Positions 8,371-18,094 of a DNA stretch of 31,796 nucleotides are shown in pieces; within the stretch, counting starts at the first letter, position 1; each line of letters begins with the position of its first letter. The stretch lies in contig MLAK01001131.1 of assembly GCA_001839685.1 (NCBI GenBank), forward strand, positions 1 to 31,796, given 5' to 3'. Made by a program: the position numbers and the translations under genes. The notes below the pieces were generated by a model. It ran no database searches. It was not told the origin of the DNA and saw only the letters and a program-made list of their open reading frames with translations. The stretch comes from Tritrichomonas foetus. Lineage: Eukaryota; Parabasalia; Tritrichomonadida; Tritrichomonadidae.

Positions 8371-10140
8371 GTCTCCGAGAGTGGCGGTTTTTCCGGATCT
8401 GGAACGATAGCTATTTTTTGATAACGATATGTCATAAAATCAAACTTTTTAATAAGATATTACTTTAATTGAAGCATTGAAAATCAAAAGTTTTGGTTTC
8501 GAAATGAAAAATTTTCATTCAAATTTATTGTCTCTTTATCAAAAAGCCCCAAAACTATTTGTTCAAGTCAATTCATTCGTTGTACGTTTCTGATTTTGAT
8601 TTTCTCATATTTTTTTCTTTCATTATAAAATATGCTCTCTGTTGTGTACAGTTACATTTTCTAATTCACGCCCAGATAACATTACAACTGGTTTTTTTCA
8701 ATAAGCTTTTTAGATTTGTATTTGGTCATTATATTAAAATAGAAAAAGTATACATTCTCTCTCAAAATAAAATCAACTTTTATGAGAGTCTTATTATGAA
8801 AAGATATTTGAAGGGATGTTTGGCTTTTTTGATAAATGATTGATTTATGTCCTAAAATGAAAAAATTATCATTATGCATTATTTCGAACCCAGGCTGTTA
8901 TATCATCAATTTGACTATTTACAGCGGCTCTTATTGATAAAAGATTTTGGAACTTTTTAATCATTAAAAGTTAAAAATTTACATGTATGTGTTTAAACTT
9001 AGCCTTTTCTGATGAAATTCCCTAAAATGTTAATTATAAATAAAACAATGGAAAACTTAACCTTCTCAAGCTCTATTTTCTTATATCTCCTTTTTAATCA
9101 CTAACTATTTCTCTATTAATTTTTATAAATCCATTTTGATTTATTTATCAATATTTTTCAATGTTTCATACAATCATAATCAAAGTTTTGAGAAAATTGG
9201 AGGATAAATTTATTTTGTTTGAAAAGCTCAATTTTTATAAAGAAAGGTTTTTATATTGGCTAACTTTTTGTAATATATTTTCTAAAGCATCTCAAATTAT
9301 GATCGAAGTTCCAGTAATATCTAATAATGAACCCATCATCTCAGAATTCTTTGATATTTCTCACAATGCAAGGTCAATGACTATATAAAAGTCTTCTTTC
9401 ATTTTAACGTTCGTTTTCACTTACACTTTCATTTCATGAATTTATTATCGATTTTTTTTTGATTGAATGTCAACGTAAAATATTTCAAAATGAATAATTT
9501 TATATTTATTTCATTTCATATTTTGATTGATTATCACACATTTGGCCTTTAGGTCAAATACACAATAGAGATGTATTTCTTATCATTAAAGAAATACATT
9601 TCTATTCTAAAATGTGTTTCTATGTTTTCAAACAGAGTTTCCTCATCTAAAGATGGATAAAATAATTATCGTTGAAAATATAAATTATTCATAAGAAATG
9701 TTTCTATGCTAATAAACTTTTTCCAATATATTTGTGAAGATAAATCAAATTATCAATCATTTAACGGGAAAATCTTTTTTTCAATGATTCGTCATTCAAA
9801 AACTTTTCATTGAAAAAAAGTTTGAAGTACGAATCCTTGAAAAACTATCAATTTATAACGCAAGATTGAATCAATTATTTTGAAAGTTATCAAATATCGT
9901 GATCGATATTTCTCGTCCAAAATATCATCATCATTTAAAGATTTATGATACACGTCAATTAAACACCAATCAACTTGAAGATGAAGATCATATAAAACAA
10001 TAGAAAATTCTATTAACATGAAAAATTCAATGAAACAGATATTTGACAATGTCCCGTTTGTGAATTTTTGTTTTCCCAAACAAATTATAAATCACTTCAT
10101 TTTTTATTTTATATTTTATATATAAAAAAAGAACTTTATC
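8371..10140. other. Long divergent intergenic region (HMGR / M60 peptidase)
   Basis: About 1.77 kb of very AT-rich DNA lies between divergent genes, the longest gene-free stretch of the window. Several short open frames (8559-8843, 9161-9388, 9807-10079) exist, but two start with TTG and none shows a domain, signal sequence plus anchor, or convincing composition. The 75-codon frame at 9161 does start with ATG and is the least unlikely. Two adjacent hairpins occur at 9541-9599. No tRNA, snRNA or transposon signature was found. Confidence 0.5.
9541..9599. repeat. Two adjacent inverted repeats (hairpins)
   Basis: TTTGGCCT-TT-AGGTCAAA (9541-9558) forms an 8-bp arm pair with one mismatch (G-U in RNA). 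ATGTATTTCTT (9571-9581) pairs perfectly with AAGAAATACAT (9589-9599) across a 7-nt loop. Both lie in an otherwise featureless intergenic region. They could be parts of a small structured RNA or a binding site, or simply chance in AT-rich DNA. Confidence 0.4.
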
Positions 10141-13100
10141 ATGTTATTGATCTTGCAGTTATTCTCTGCAGTGTTTTGTTCTGAAGATTATGTTCGTTCA
10201 CTTTTCGGAGCACCTGGTCGAAATGAAGTTGAAGTTGAATATGTTGATGGATTTGAAGTTCTTGAAAGAAACCTTCAAAAACCTAAACTAAAGCACATTA
10301 AAGAAGCTAAGTTTACAGAACTTATTAATGATGAAGATTATCCTTATCCAGGTCATTCAATGAACGGAACTTGCACATGGCAAAAGATGCGTCAAGAGAC
10401 AACAACGATTCGAGCAACATATAATATATCAAACTTGTCAGAGAAAGACTTATATTGGCATCCAGCAGGTGCTAAACAATTTTATACAACAAATGAAGAA
10501 GTTGCAGCAGCAGAAAGAGTTAGTGTTCGTTATGTTATTCATCCTAAATACAATCGTCATGTTCCACCAGTTTGGATGCCACCAGGTGAACTTGTAACCA
10601 TGAAAATCAAATCTCAAGCAATTAATCGAGTTTATGTCACATTTAATAAATATATGTCAAATATATGGGATATTGAAGGTAAACCAAAATATGATCGAAG
10701 AGTTGATAATCCACATATTGACAGAATCCCATTACAACAAGAAGTCAATACATTAGGTCTTCCTTATGGTGCAACGATCAACTTTGATATTTCAGGAAAT
10801 GAACCAATTGAAGTGATCATCAAAGGTGTTATTTTGTGTCCATTCTTCATTTATGGTGTTCATAGTGACACAGAATGGAAGAATCATCTTTCTAAACTTC
10901 CAGGTCCATTCACAAATCTTGAAAGTGGAAATCTTGAAATTGCAACACCAGCCACATTTGTTAGAAGTGCAACAAGATTGAATGATTGTATGAAATGGTA
11001 CAGAAGTGCAGGACAAATTTCACAAACAGCTGCACAAGATGGTTATAATTCAAAATTTGGAAGACCATTAAATATCCTTGAATTGAATTTTGAAACATTT
11101 GTTCCAGCTGGTGCAGCTGTTGCATTTGTTGGAAGGAATTTCTGTCATTATCCACCAGATTGGCTCTCTGGATTCGTCAACTGGGACAGTCTTCAAGGAG
11201 AACCATGGGGTCAATTACATGAAATCAATCATCATCATCAAAATAGTTGGGCTATGGCTATTCCAGCAGGAGCAGGTGAAATGTCAAACAATGTCTTAAA
11301 TTTATTAGCATTTGCTAGATCAAATCAAGCAGCACAACATCGAACAGAAACAGGAGGACTTTCATGGTGGTGTAGATATTCATGTTCTTTCTTTATGTTG
11401 AATAATCTTGATCAAATTGAATATGGATTATCACTCTATTCAAATATGTTACATTTCTTTGGTTATGAAAAAATGAGAGAATTTATTCATGCAGATCAAT
11501 ATGATAAGTTATATACAAGAAAGGAATATGGTGGTCCAGGTTCAGAAATGTTACGTGCTTCTGTTATTTTTGGAAGGAATATGCGTCATCATTATAATTT
11601 CCATACAGTTAATGATACACGACTTGGTGATAAAGCATTGAAAGAACTTGAAAAACTTAAACTTCCAAATTTCCATCCAGTTACAAATCCATATGCATGT
11701 GGCTTTTTAACAGAAGGAGAACAAGGTTTTGTTACAGCTTCACCATTTTATATTCCACCTTATGATTATGAAATTGATTTTGTTGGATATATGTATCAAC
11801 GTAATGATACAAGTAAATTTGGTGATCATGTTTTCAAGACTGTTGAATTTGAGAAAGGTCGTGAAAATTCATGGAAGGTACTCACAAAAGGTAAATATGT
11901 TGTAACACCTAAAACAAATCCACTTGAAGTTGAAGAAGTTATTGTTTCATATGAAGACAAAGAAACACATGAAATTACACGTGTTATCTGTCATTTCGCA
12001 CAAAGATTAAATTCATGGGAATTGAGGAGATATAATAACATGAAAGGCTTGAATGTTTCATCTGCATATTCTAAAGTTGTCAATGAACAATTAAAACCAA
12101 CAGTAAGATCATATCCAACAAAATCATATATTCCAAAATATGAAGGTGATGGTTCAGGTTACCTTTCGATCATGTCAGGAAAAATGAAAGTTCCTTCAAC
12201 AACAAATTATACATTTGCAGCAACTACAGAATCTCAAGTTGTACTTTATCTTTCTGAAAATCCTCTTTCATTTGATCCAGTTAAAGATGAACGTTATAAA
12301 ATTTGTCATCAAAGAAATCACAATCTTGGATTTGATAATGTTGATCATTCAGAACCAATTTATCTTGAAGAAGGAAAAACATATTATGTTGCACTTGTTA
12401 GCTATGGTGAAAAAGAAGGTGCTTTATCTTATATTGGTTATAAGACAACAGATAAATTCACTGATTTACCTTCATCTTTCATGATTGGTAAAGAAGTAGA
12501 TCCAAAAGAAAAATTCGAATCACAATTTGTTCCACGATTTGAAAGAATGTATACATTGGATCAATATTCAGATGTTAATTTCATCCCTCAAGATTCATCA
12601 AATTGGAATGTATACAATTATCCAGAAGGTGATTTCATCATGAACTCAAATGTTGAACAAGGTTCTAAAGATCCAAACAGAACAGTTACACAAGCATTAA
12701 CCGATAGTGATGCAACAACAGAATGGAGATCGAAATGGTGGCCAGTTTCCGATTCTAATCCTAAATTCCCAATCATTTATGATATTGATCTTGGACAACA
12801 AAGAACATTTAGTGATGTTAAAATTGGTGGAACAGGAAACACAGGATGGTTTGATATGAATTCACCAATTGAAATTCGACTTGCACCAAATAATTTCACC
12901 ATTGTTAATCAAAATCAAACAATTTCATTTGATAGCAAAAATTATTCTATTGAACATAATGAATCAATTGTCTTTCAAGGTCATTATACAACATCAAAAC
13001 CAGTGATTGAACTTGGAAAAGAATCAACAGGAAGATATTTACGAATCATTTTCCTTGATAACAATGCAACATGGAAAGACAATCGTCCATGTAAGACATC

Positions 13101-13848
13101 TGTTTCAACAGTTGAAGTTGGAACAGCAGTTAATAATCAAAAAGTTATTCCAATGACAAACAAGAAAGACATTAAACGAAATGAAAAATGGTATGAAGTT
13201 CGAGGTGGTTTATATTATAATGGAAAAGGATTCACAGGTGTCAAAGGTGCCACATTAGAATTCACCATCAAGAAAGGTCAAAAAGCGATCGGTCTTATTG
13301 GTGATTATTATCCAAATATGGGAACAGCAACAGTTAAGATTGATGGTCAAGAAGTTGGAACAGTTCATGACACATTATTACCAGTTTATGATAACAAACG
13401 ACTTGATTTTGCAAGTCGTTCATATAAGACACTTTTGTTCTATTCCAGACTTGATTCATCCAAAGAACATACACTTAGTCTTGAAGTTGATAATGGAGAA
13501 ATCACATTATCCGGTCTTCTTGTTGATGAAGAAATTGTTACATTCGAGAGTGATGCAGAAAGATACAGAAATTATACTCGTGGTGATATTCTTATTAAAC
13601 CTACATTTGTTGAAGCAGATCCAGAAGAAGAAATTCTTTTTGATTATGATCAAAAGAATAATGAGAAACCATCACCAAAGAAAGGAGGTTTATCAGCAGG
13701 TCCAATCGTTGCAGTTGTTATCACAGTTTTAGTTGTTGTTTCAGCTGTTATTGTAGTTGCTGTAATATTCATCAAAAAACCAGAGATCCTTAATAAATTC
13801 CGTAAGAAAGACAAAGAAGAATCATCAGTTCTTTTCACCACAGTTTAA
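10141..13848 (+). CDS. M60-like (enhancin-family) surface metallopeptidase with PA14, discoidin and C-terminal anchor
   Basis: The 1235-residue type I membrane protein is predicted to cut host or microbial glycoproteins such as mucins at the cell surface. The signal peptide is ~1-14 (MLLILQLFSAVFCS). The peptidase domain (~200-500) holds the zinc motif HEINH (H360, E361, H364) with the third ligand E380 in GAGE, fitting the gluzincin pattern HExxH-x(8-28)-E. A PA14-like sugar-binding module follows at ~650-780, then an F5/8 type C (discoidin/CBM32-like) module at ~815-993 and a further beta-rich domain at ~1010-1140. The membrane span is ~1186-1211 (AGPIVAVVITVLVVV start), and a 24-residue basic/Ser tail (KKPEILNKFRKKDKEESSVL) faces the cytoplasm. 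This architecture matches the M60-like family described as expanded in Trichomonas vaginalis and linked to mucosal microbes. Codon choice is uniform and differs from neighbours, suggesting strong expression. No clear Inr is seen before the ATG. Confidence 0.93.
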   Translation: MLLILQLFSAVFCSEDYVRSLFGAPGRNEVEVEYVDGFEVLERNLQKPKLKHIKEAKFTELINDEDYPYPGHSMNGTCTWQKMRQETTTIRATYNISNLSEKDLYWHPAGAKQFYTTNEEVAAAERVSVRYVIHPKYNRHVPPVWMPPGELVTMKIKSQAINRVYVTFNKYMSNIWDIEGKPKYDRRVDNPHIDRIPLQQEVNTLGLPYGATINFDISGNEPIEVIIKGVILCPFFIYGVHSDTEWKNHLSKLPGPFTNLESGNLEIATPATFVRSATRLNDCMKWYRSAGQISQTAAQDGYNSKFGRPLNILELNFETFVPAGAAVAFVGRNFCHYPPDWLSGFVNWDSLQGEPWGQLHEINHHHQNSWAMAIPAGAGEMSNNVLNLLAFARSNQAAQHRTETGGLSWWCRYSCSFFMLNNLDQIEYGLSLYSNMLHFFGYEKMREFIHADQYDKLYTRKEYGGPGSEMLRASVIFGRNMRHHYNFHTVNDTRLGDKALKELEKLKLPNFHPVTNPYACGFLTEGEQGFVTASPFYIPPYDYEIDFVGYMYQRNDTSKFGDHVFKTVEFEKGRENSWKVLTKGKYVVTPKTNPLEVEEVIVSYEDKETHEITRVICHFAQRLNSWELRRYNNMKGLNVSSAYSKVVNEQLKPTVRSYPTKSYIPKYEGDGSGYLSIMSGKMKVPSTTNYTFAATTESQVVLYLSENPLSFDPVKDERYKICHQRNHNLGFDNVDHSEPIYLEEGKTYYVALVSYGEKEGALSYIGYKTTDKFTDLPSSFMIGKEVDPKEKFESQFVPRFERMYTLDQYSDVNFIPQDSSNWNVYNYPEGDFIMNSNVEQGSKDPNRTVTQALTDSDATTEWRSKWWPVSDSNPKFPIIYDIDLGQQRTFSDVKIGGTGNTGWFDMNSPIEIRLAPNNFTIVNQNQTISFDSKNYSIEHNESIVFQGHYTTSKPVIELGKESTGRYLRIIFLDNNATWKDNRPCKTSVSTVEVGTAVNNQKVIPMTNKKDIKRNEKWYEVRGGLYYNGKGFTGVKGATLEFTIKKGQKAIGLIGDYYPNMGTATVKIDGQEVGTVHDTLLPVYDNKRLDFASRSYKTLLFYSRLDSSKEHTLSLEVDNGEITLSGLLVDEEIVTFESDAERYRNYTRGDILIKPTFVEADPEEEILFDYDQKNNEKPSPKKGGLSAGPIVAVVITVLVVVSAVIVVAVIFIKKPEILNKFRKKDKEESSVLFTTV

Positions 13849-14406
13849 CCATGAAATATAAAAAAAATTATTCACCAAATATTTAATATTTTTTATTTAT
13901 TTTTTAATGTAATTTTTTCAACTTATGATTATAATTTCTCTTTCTCTTTCTCTTTCTATGTCAACATTTAATTTCTTTTTAATTTCAACATACAATTTCT
14001 TTTTCTCTTTCAACTTATAATTAATATGAAAAGTCGCTGTTCTTATATCCTATGTTATTAATGTCACAATATTCTTATTATTCTTTAATTCTCATATATG
14101 ATCCACCTTTACTTTTCGAATATTGGTTCATCAAATTATAAGTTTCATGCATTTAATCTTATCTTACATCCTATTGGGAAAAAGACAATTTCACACATTA
14201 ATCAATATAAAAACATCAGCCTCTGTAAAAACACAAGTATCTCACAGTCTTTCATTTATATGAGGTTCAACAAAAGATCACATGACAATTCTTATTCTGT
14301 CTTTATTTGACATTATGCCATTCTCTAAAACTACACAATTATTTCAATCAAACTGATGATCACTATTTAAATAGTTGTTGTATTTAACAGAATCATTTTC
14401 CAGGGA
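13849..14406. other. Intergenic region with pyrimidine microsatellite
   Basis: The 558-nt gap begins with the AT-rich 3' flank of the M60 gene. It holds a short TTTCTC microsatellite at about 13936-13958, followed by an imperfect copy of the same pyrimidine tract at about 13970-14010. A 70-codon frame at 14098-14310 has no supporting feature. The last 15 nt carry the Inr of the following gene. Confidence 0.5.
14393..14401 (+). promoter_or_regulatory. Trichomonad-type initiator (Inr) of the capping-like gene
   Basis: TCATTTTCC fits the trichomonad Inr closely. The putative +1 A at 14395 would give a 12-nt leader before the ATG at 14407. Evidence is motif and spacing only, but it supports this start codon. 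Confidence 0.55.
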
Positions 14407-16386
14407 ATGCTTTCAGGCAAGCCCATCCCAGATTGCCCGTTTGTTCCTTTTGTTATTCCGTCGCCAAAAACCGCCGATTATCGCCTCATTCAAAAAATGT
14501 TGGATGGAGAGAAAATCAAGCGTTCGTTGATTTTCCTTGCAAAAGACTCATTTGAAGATCCGCCGTATGTGGATTACCTCGATATTCGAATTTTACGATT
14601 TAGTCAAATTGGGAAATATGAGCGTCGCACATATTTAAGTTTTTTTGATGTTGCCTACGAAATTATTGGCAATTCAGAAGAACTCTTACCAAAAATCGGA
14701 ATCGCGTCTCGTTCTTCTCCAGATTTGGTCGGCTATTTTATTGTTCTATATCTCTTTAACGAACTTGGATACGACATGGATGCATCGCTCAGCATTTTCA
14801 ATGATTCGCTCAGTCCAGGAATTACAAAACCAGCTTATTTACGGAGATTAGAGCGACTATCCGGCCGTTTTTATTATCAAAAAGATTTCAACCAAATAAT
14901 TTCTCCAAAACCCCCCAAACAACAAAAACAAACAGAATTAGAAGCAAATTCAAATTCAAATGTCATTTCTGAATCTGGATTTGACGTTTTGGATAATAAT
15001 AATTATCAAAACTCAATCCAACAGAATAATTATATTGCAAATCCAATAACAAATAGTGTCAATGATGCTTTGCCAGTAAATCCTGAATTCCAGCAAACAC
15101 AACAGCTTCCAATTCCACCTCCTTTCCATCAACTTCCTTACCAGCAGCCATATAACAACCAATATCCAAATGCTTATCCTTACCTAAATCAAGAACAATA
15201 TACTCGCTATCATTACGAGCAATATGAAAATCCATATCTTCCAAATCCATATAAATATGACATAAGTTCATCATCATCATATCAACAACGCTCATTTACT
15301 TCGGAGTTCCAAGAGGATGCAAATCCAGATATGGAAAATTTACAGAGCTTCTTTGGAAAAGATCGACAAAAAGAGCAGCTTCTTCCAATCGAAAAGGAAA
15401 TTTTAGGCCAGCAAAAGCAACAACTTACTCTTGAAGTCATTCGTGCAACAAAATATATCAATTTGAATTCATTATTTTCTCAATCAAATCCAATTTGTCA
15501 TTCAACTATTGAAAAACTAGCATGTGATGTTGAAAATATCTATTGTGTGACACCTGAGCCAGAAGGGAAGAAAGCCCTAATGTACATTAAATCGAATTTA
15601 ATATATCTATTTGATGAAGACCTAAAAATAATTCAATTAAATATACCGTTAAGAGTTCCAAATAATTGTATTCAAAATGATATATATTTGCTTGAAGTGA
15701 AATATATTAGGTCACCATCTCCAACTATTGTTTTATGTGATATTTATCATTATCAAATGGAAAAATTGCGTGATAAACCATTTGATTTACGAATGGGATA
15801 TGTTAAAGAATTATATTCGAATTTCCTCAAAAGTCTTGATCATAAGGTTTGCAAGTTTTTTGTTAGACCTCTTTTACGTCTAACAGACTATAAAATCATA
15901 ATTAAATCATTAATCTCTAGTGATGATGAAGAAAAACAAACTCTTTGTAGATACCCAATTTCTGGAATTTCCCTCGTTCCATTGAAAACTCCATCATCTC
16001 AACTATTTCTAAATACTTTTATATGGAAGAAAAATATTGATGATTTGCCTAAAGTTCTTGTATATACAGATCTAGCACAAAAAATGGTATATGGAAATGC
16101 TGTGAATCGAGGAACAACGGCTTTAGTAGCCCATTTTGGAGAACTGACACCTTCTTTGTATGAATTGAATGGCGAAACGGTTGAAATTGAGGTACTGGAT
16201 CAAGACCCAGATAAGATGGAGCTATTAAATGCAAAGGTACTTAGATTATCTGATGATCGCCCATGGAATGTTTCAAAATTTTTGAAATGGTATCCAGAAA
16301 GGAAACCACAGCCAACTATTGACCAAATAAATCAAATGTTAGAAAAACTTGCACAACAAGCACAATATCACATAAACAAAATTTAA
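14407..16386 (+). CDS. mRNA capping enzyme homologue with both active sites degenerate (predicted pseudoenzyme)
   Basis: The 659-residue protein has the metazoan/plant capping-enzyme layout: N-terminal cysteine-phosphatase-type RNA triphosphatase, linker, C-terminal guanylyltransferase. In the first domain (~1-165) the P-loop HCxxGxNRTG aligns with A100-SRSSPDLV-G109, so catalytic Cys (S101) and Arg (L107) are both gone, while the flanking YFIVLYLFNELGYDMDASL and SPGITKPAYLRRL still match the family. Residues ~166-310 are a Q/N/Y/P-rich low-complexity linker. In the second domain (~360-640) motif I KxDG reads E384-P-E-G, losing the lysine that carries GMP. Motif III lacks DGE; motif IIIa (IVLCDIYHY...LRDKPFDLR) is well kept; motif V reads FIWKK; motif VI (VLRLSDDRPWN) is partial. 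The fold is probably intact and catalysis probably absent, suggesting a regulatory or cap/CTD-binding paralogue. A separate active capping enzyme is expected elsewhere in the genome. Confidence 0.78.
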   Translation: MLSGKPIPDCPFVPFVIPSPKTADYRLIQKMLDGEKIKRSLIFLAKDSFEDPPYVDYLDIRILRFSQIGKYERRTYLSFFDVAYEIIGNSEELLPKIGIASRSSPDLVGYFIVLYLFNELGYDMDASLSIFNDSLSPGITKPAYLRRLERLSGRFYYQKDFNQIISPKPPKQQKQTELEANSNSNVISESGFDVLDNNNYQNSIQQNNYIANPITNSVNDALPVNPEFQQTQQLPIPPPFHQLPYQQPYNNQYPNAYPYLNQEQYTRYHYEQYENPYLPNPYKYDISSSSSYQQRSFTSEFQEDANPDMENLQSFFGKDRQKEQLLPIEKEILGQQKQQLTLEVIRATKYINLNSLFSQSNPICHSTIEKLACDVENIYCVTPEPEGKKALMYIKSNLIYLFDEDLKIIQLNIPLRVPNNCIQNDIYLLEVKYIRSPSPTIVLCDIYHYQMEKLRDKPFDLRMGYVKELYSNFLKSLDHKVCKFFVRPLLRLTDYKIIIKSLISSDDEEKQTLCRYPISGISLVPLKTPSSQLFLNTFIWKKNIDDLPKVLVYTDLAQKMVYGNAVNRGTTALVAHFGELTPSLYELNGETVEIEVLDQDPDKMELLNAKVLRLSDDRPWNVSKFLKWYPERKPQPTIDQINQMLEKLAQQAQYHINKI

Positions 16387-16659
16387 TTTGTAATGAAAAT
16401 ATCGTGGATTTATATCCTTTTTCCTATACAACAATTTTATTTTTATTATTATTAATTAAAAAAATTGACATTCTAGATTCATCGTTAACGGAATAATTGT
16501 TAACCAAAATCGCTTGACGATCAAATATGCGTTAAAATTGGGAGTGATCATCAATCTTTTTCAATTTTTAAAACATCCATTTTGATAATAATGACCAAAT
16601 AAGAATACAAAATCACAACTTTTTTTGATTATGCGATCAGAATTTGATAATCGAATAGA

Positions 16660-17445
16660 ATGAGCTCCAGAACACCGAGCCAGTCTTCAAGCCGATCATC
16701 AACTCCTTCGTCGATAAGCAAACGACATCTGCATCCCAACTATAAAGATCCTTTATATATTTTAGAGTGCGCCATTATTATTTTATCCTCAGCAATTTTA
16801 GTTTCCTCGCCTGTCGTTACTTTGTCAATGCTTAAACTCAAACATCAACGCGACGCATTAAACGCCACCTTCATCAATGCCATTTTGCTTCATTTCTGCG
16901 CAATTGTTCGAACCTTATTGAAAAAAGAAAATCGAAATTTCAAAGCTTTGTGGTACGATATACATTTTCATTACTTATTGAACGACCTCACAATTTATCT
17001 CGTTGGCCTCGATCCTATTGCTTTTTACTTATCGGTCGGATCGAGATCGCTTTTTATTGTATTCAAAGCATTAGACGATCTTTTTACGCTGAAGGGTGGC
17101 CCCTTTTCTGAGCTGATTCTTTCCTTCACAAAGCCAGCCCTTGAATCAGTCCATTTGCATCAGTTTTCAGCTTTCATGGAAATCGCCGTGTTTCCCTATT
17201 TGATTGTCTATTCAATTTTTTCGTTCCGCTTGAAGGTTTTGATTGCATGTTTGATCAATTTCAACCTGTTCATTTTAATGGCCTACAGAACAGACGAAAG
17301 CCACCAGTATGTTTGGAGGTCCATTCATAAATTTGCAGTTGACGTTGCTTTGCATCATTTGGATGAATTTGGTGGACTTCTCTACAAAATTATTGAAATG
17401 TGCGAAAAACTCGGAAAGCTTGGTAATATATTATATCCTATGTGA
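16660..17445 (+). CDS. TMEM33/Pom33-like polytopic membrane protein
   Basis: The 261-residue protein starts with a Ser/Thr/Arg-rich cytosolic stretch (residues 1-25, likely phosphorylated) followed by hydrophobic segments at ~31-58, ~66-86, ~104-138 and ~168-210. It ends in an amphipathic C-terminal helix. The HYLL motif at ~104-107, the following hairpin-like hydrophobic pair and the general order resemble TMEM33/Pom33 family proteins, which shape ER tubules and help place nuclear pore complexes. The resemblance is by eye and no catalytic motif exists to confirm it; other ER polytopic families remain possible. The stop codon is followed by AT-rich DNA with a TTAAAT element within 15 nt. The Inr before this gene is not obvious. 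Confidence 0.6.
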   Translation: MSSRTPSQSSSRSSTPSSISKRHLHPNYKDPLYILECAIIILSSAILVSSPVVTLSMLKLKHQRDALNATFINAILLHFCAIVRTLLKKENRNFKALWYDIHFHYLLNDLTIYLVGLDPIAFYLSVGSRSLFIVFKALDDLFTLKGGPFSELILSFTKPALESVHLHQFSAFMEIAVFPYLIVYSIFSFRLKVLIACLINFNLFILMAYRTDESHQYVWRSIHKFAVDVALHHLDEFGGLLYKIIEMCEKLGKLGNILYPM

Positions 17446-18094
17446 AAATTAAATATATAAAGTTCTTCATTAATAAATTAAACTATTTGTGAATAAAATT
17501 TCAAATCTTTTTTATTTATATATTTCTTTCTTTTCTATTACCTCAAATGGCTTATTCATAATTCTGGACATTTGATGGAGATTTCTATCTGATTTTCGTC
17601 TTTACCTAAAAAGATGATGTAAAAAGATTTGATTCAAAAAATCATTTTTCCAATCAAATCTTGATAAGAATTAACTTTTGCATATTATGGTTGTTCATTC
17701 TTTTTCGTTCGAAATGATTCAAGTGCGACCAGTTTGAACGTGAACACTTTTCGTTAATTTAGCCTTTCATTTGACCTTGAATGTTCATAAATGACAGATT
17801 AACTGGTGGAATGATGGAGTCGATTTGACATTTATATTTCACCACAACCGATTGTCACAATTATGGTTTTCCCACTTTTGACCTTAAAAATATTTTTTTG
17901 ACCATTTTTGGCATTCCAGATTTTTACCTCTGCATTATGTGAAACAAGATTTATTACCAAGTTTGGCAAATTTTAATGGTGAATTTAAATTTTGGTAAAA
18001 ATTAAAATCAGATAAAAAAAGTATATAGGTATAATTATATATTTTGTGAAAATATAGGTAAGAATTAGAGAATTAACCAAGAAATTTACTTTGT
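17446..18094. other. Intergenic region between convergent genes
   Basis: This 649-nt AT-rich stretch separates the 3' ends of the TMEM33-like gene (+) and the RPL22 gene (-). I see no open frame, tandem repeat or RNA gene of note. The RPL22 stop (TGA) is followed within 10 nt by TAAA, a candidate poly(A) signal. Confidence 0.5.

Noticed and set aside
8039..8410. A 123-codon open frame antisense to the HMGR gene start
   Set aside because: Shadow of the HMGR reading frame; no domain and composition typical of antisense translation.
8880..8900. TTCGAACCC resembling a tRNA T-loop
   Set aside because: No matching stems on either strand and no A-box at a suitable distance.
9807..10079. Minus-strand 90-codon frame upstream of the M60 gene
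   Set aside because: It starts with TTG, is in very AT-rich DNA and shows no domain or signal sequence.
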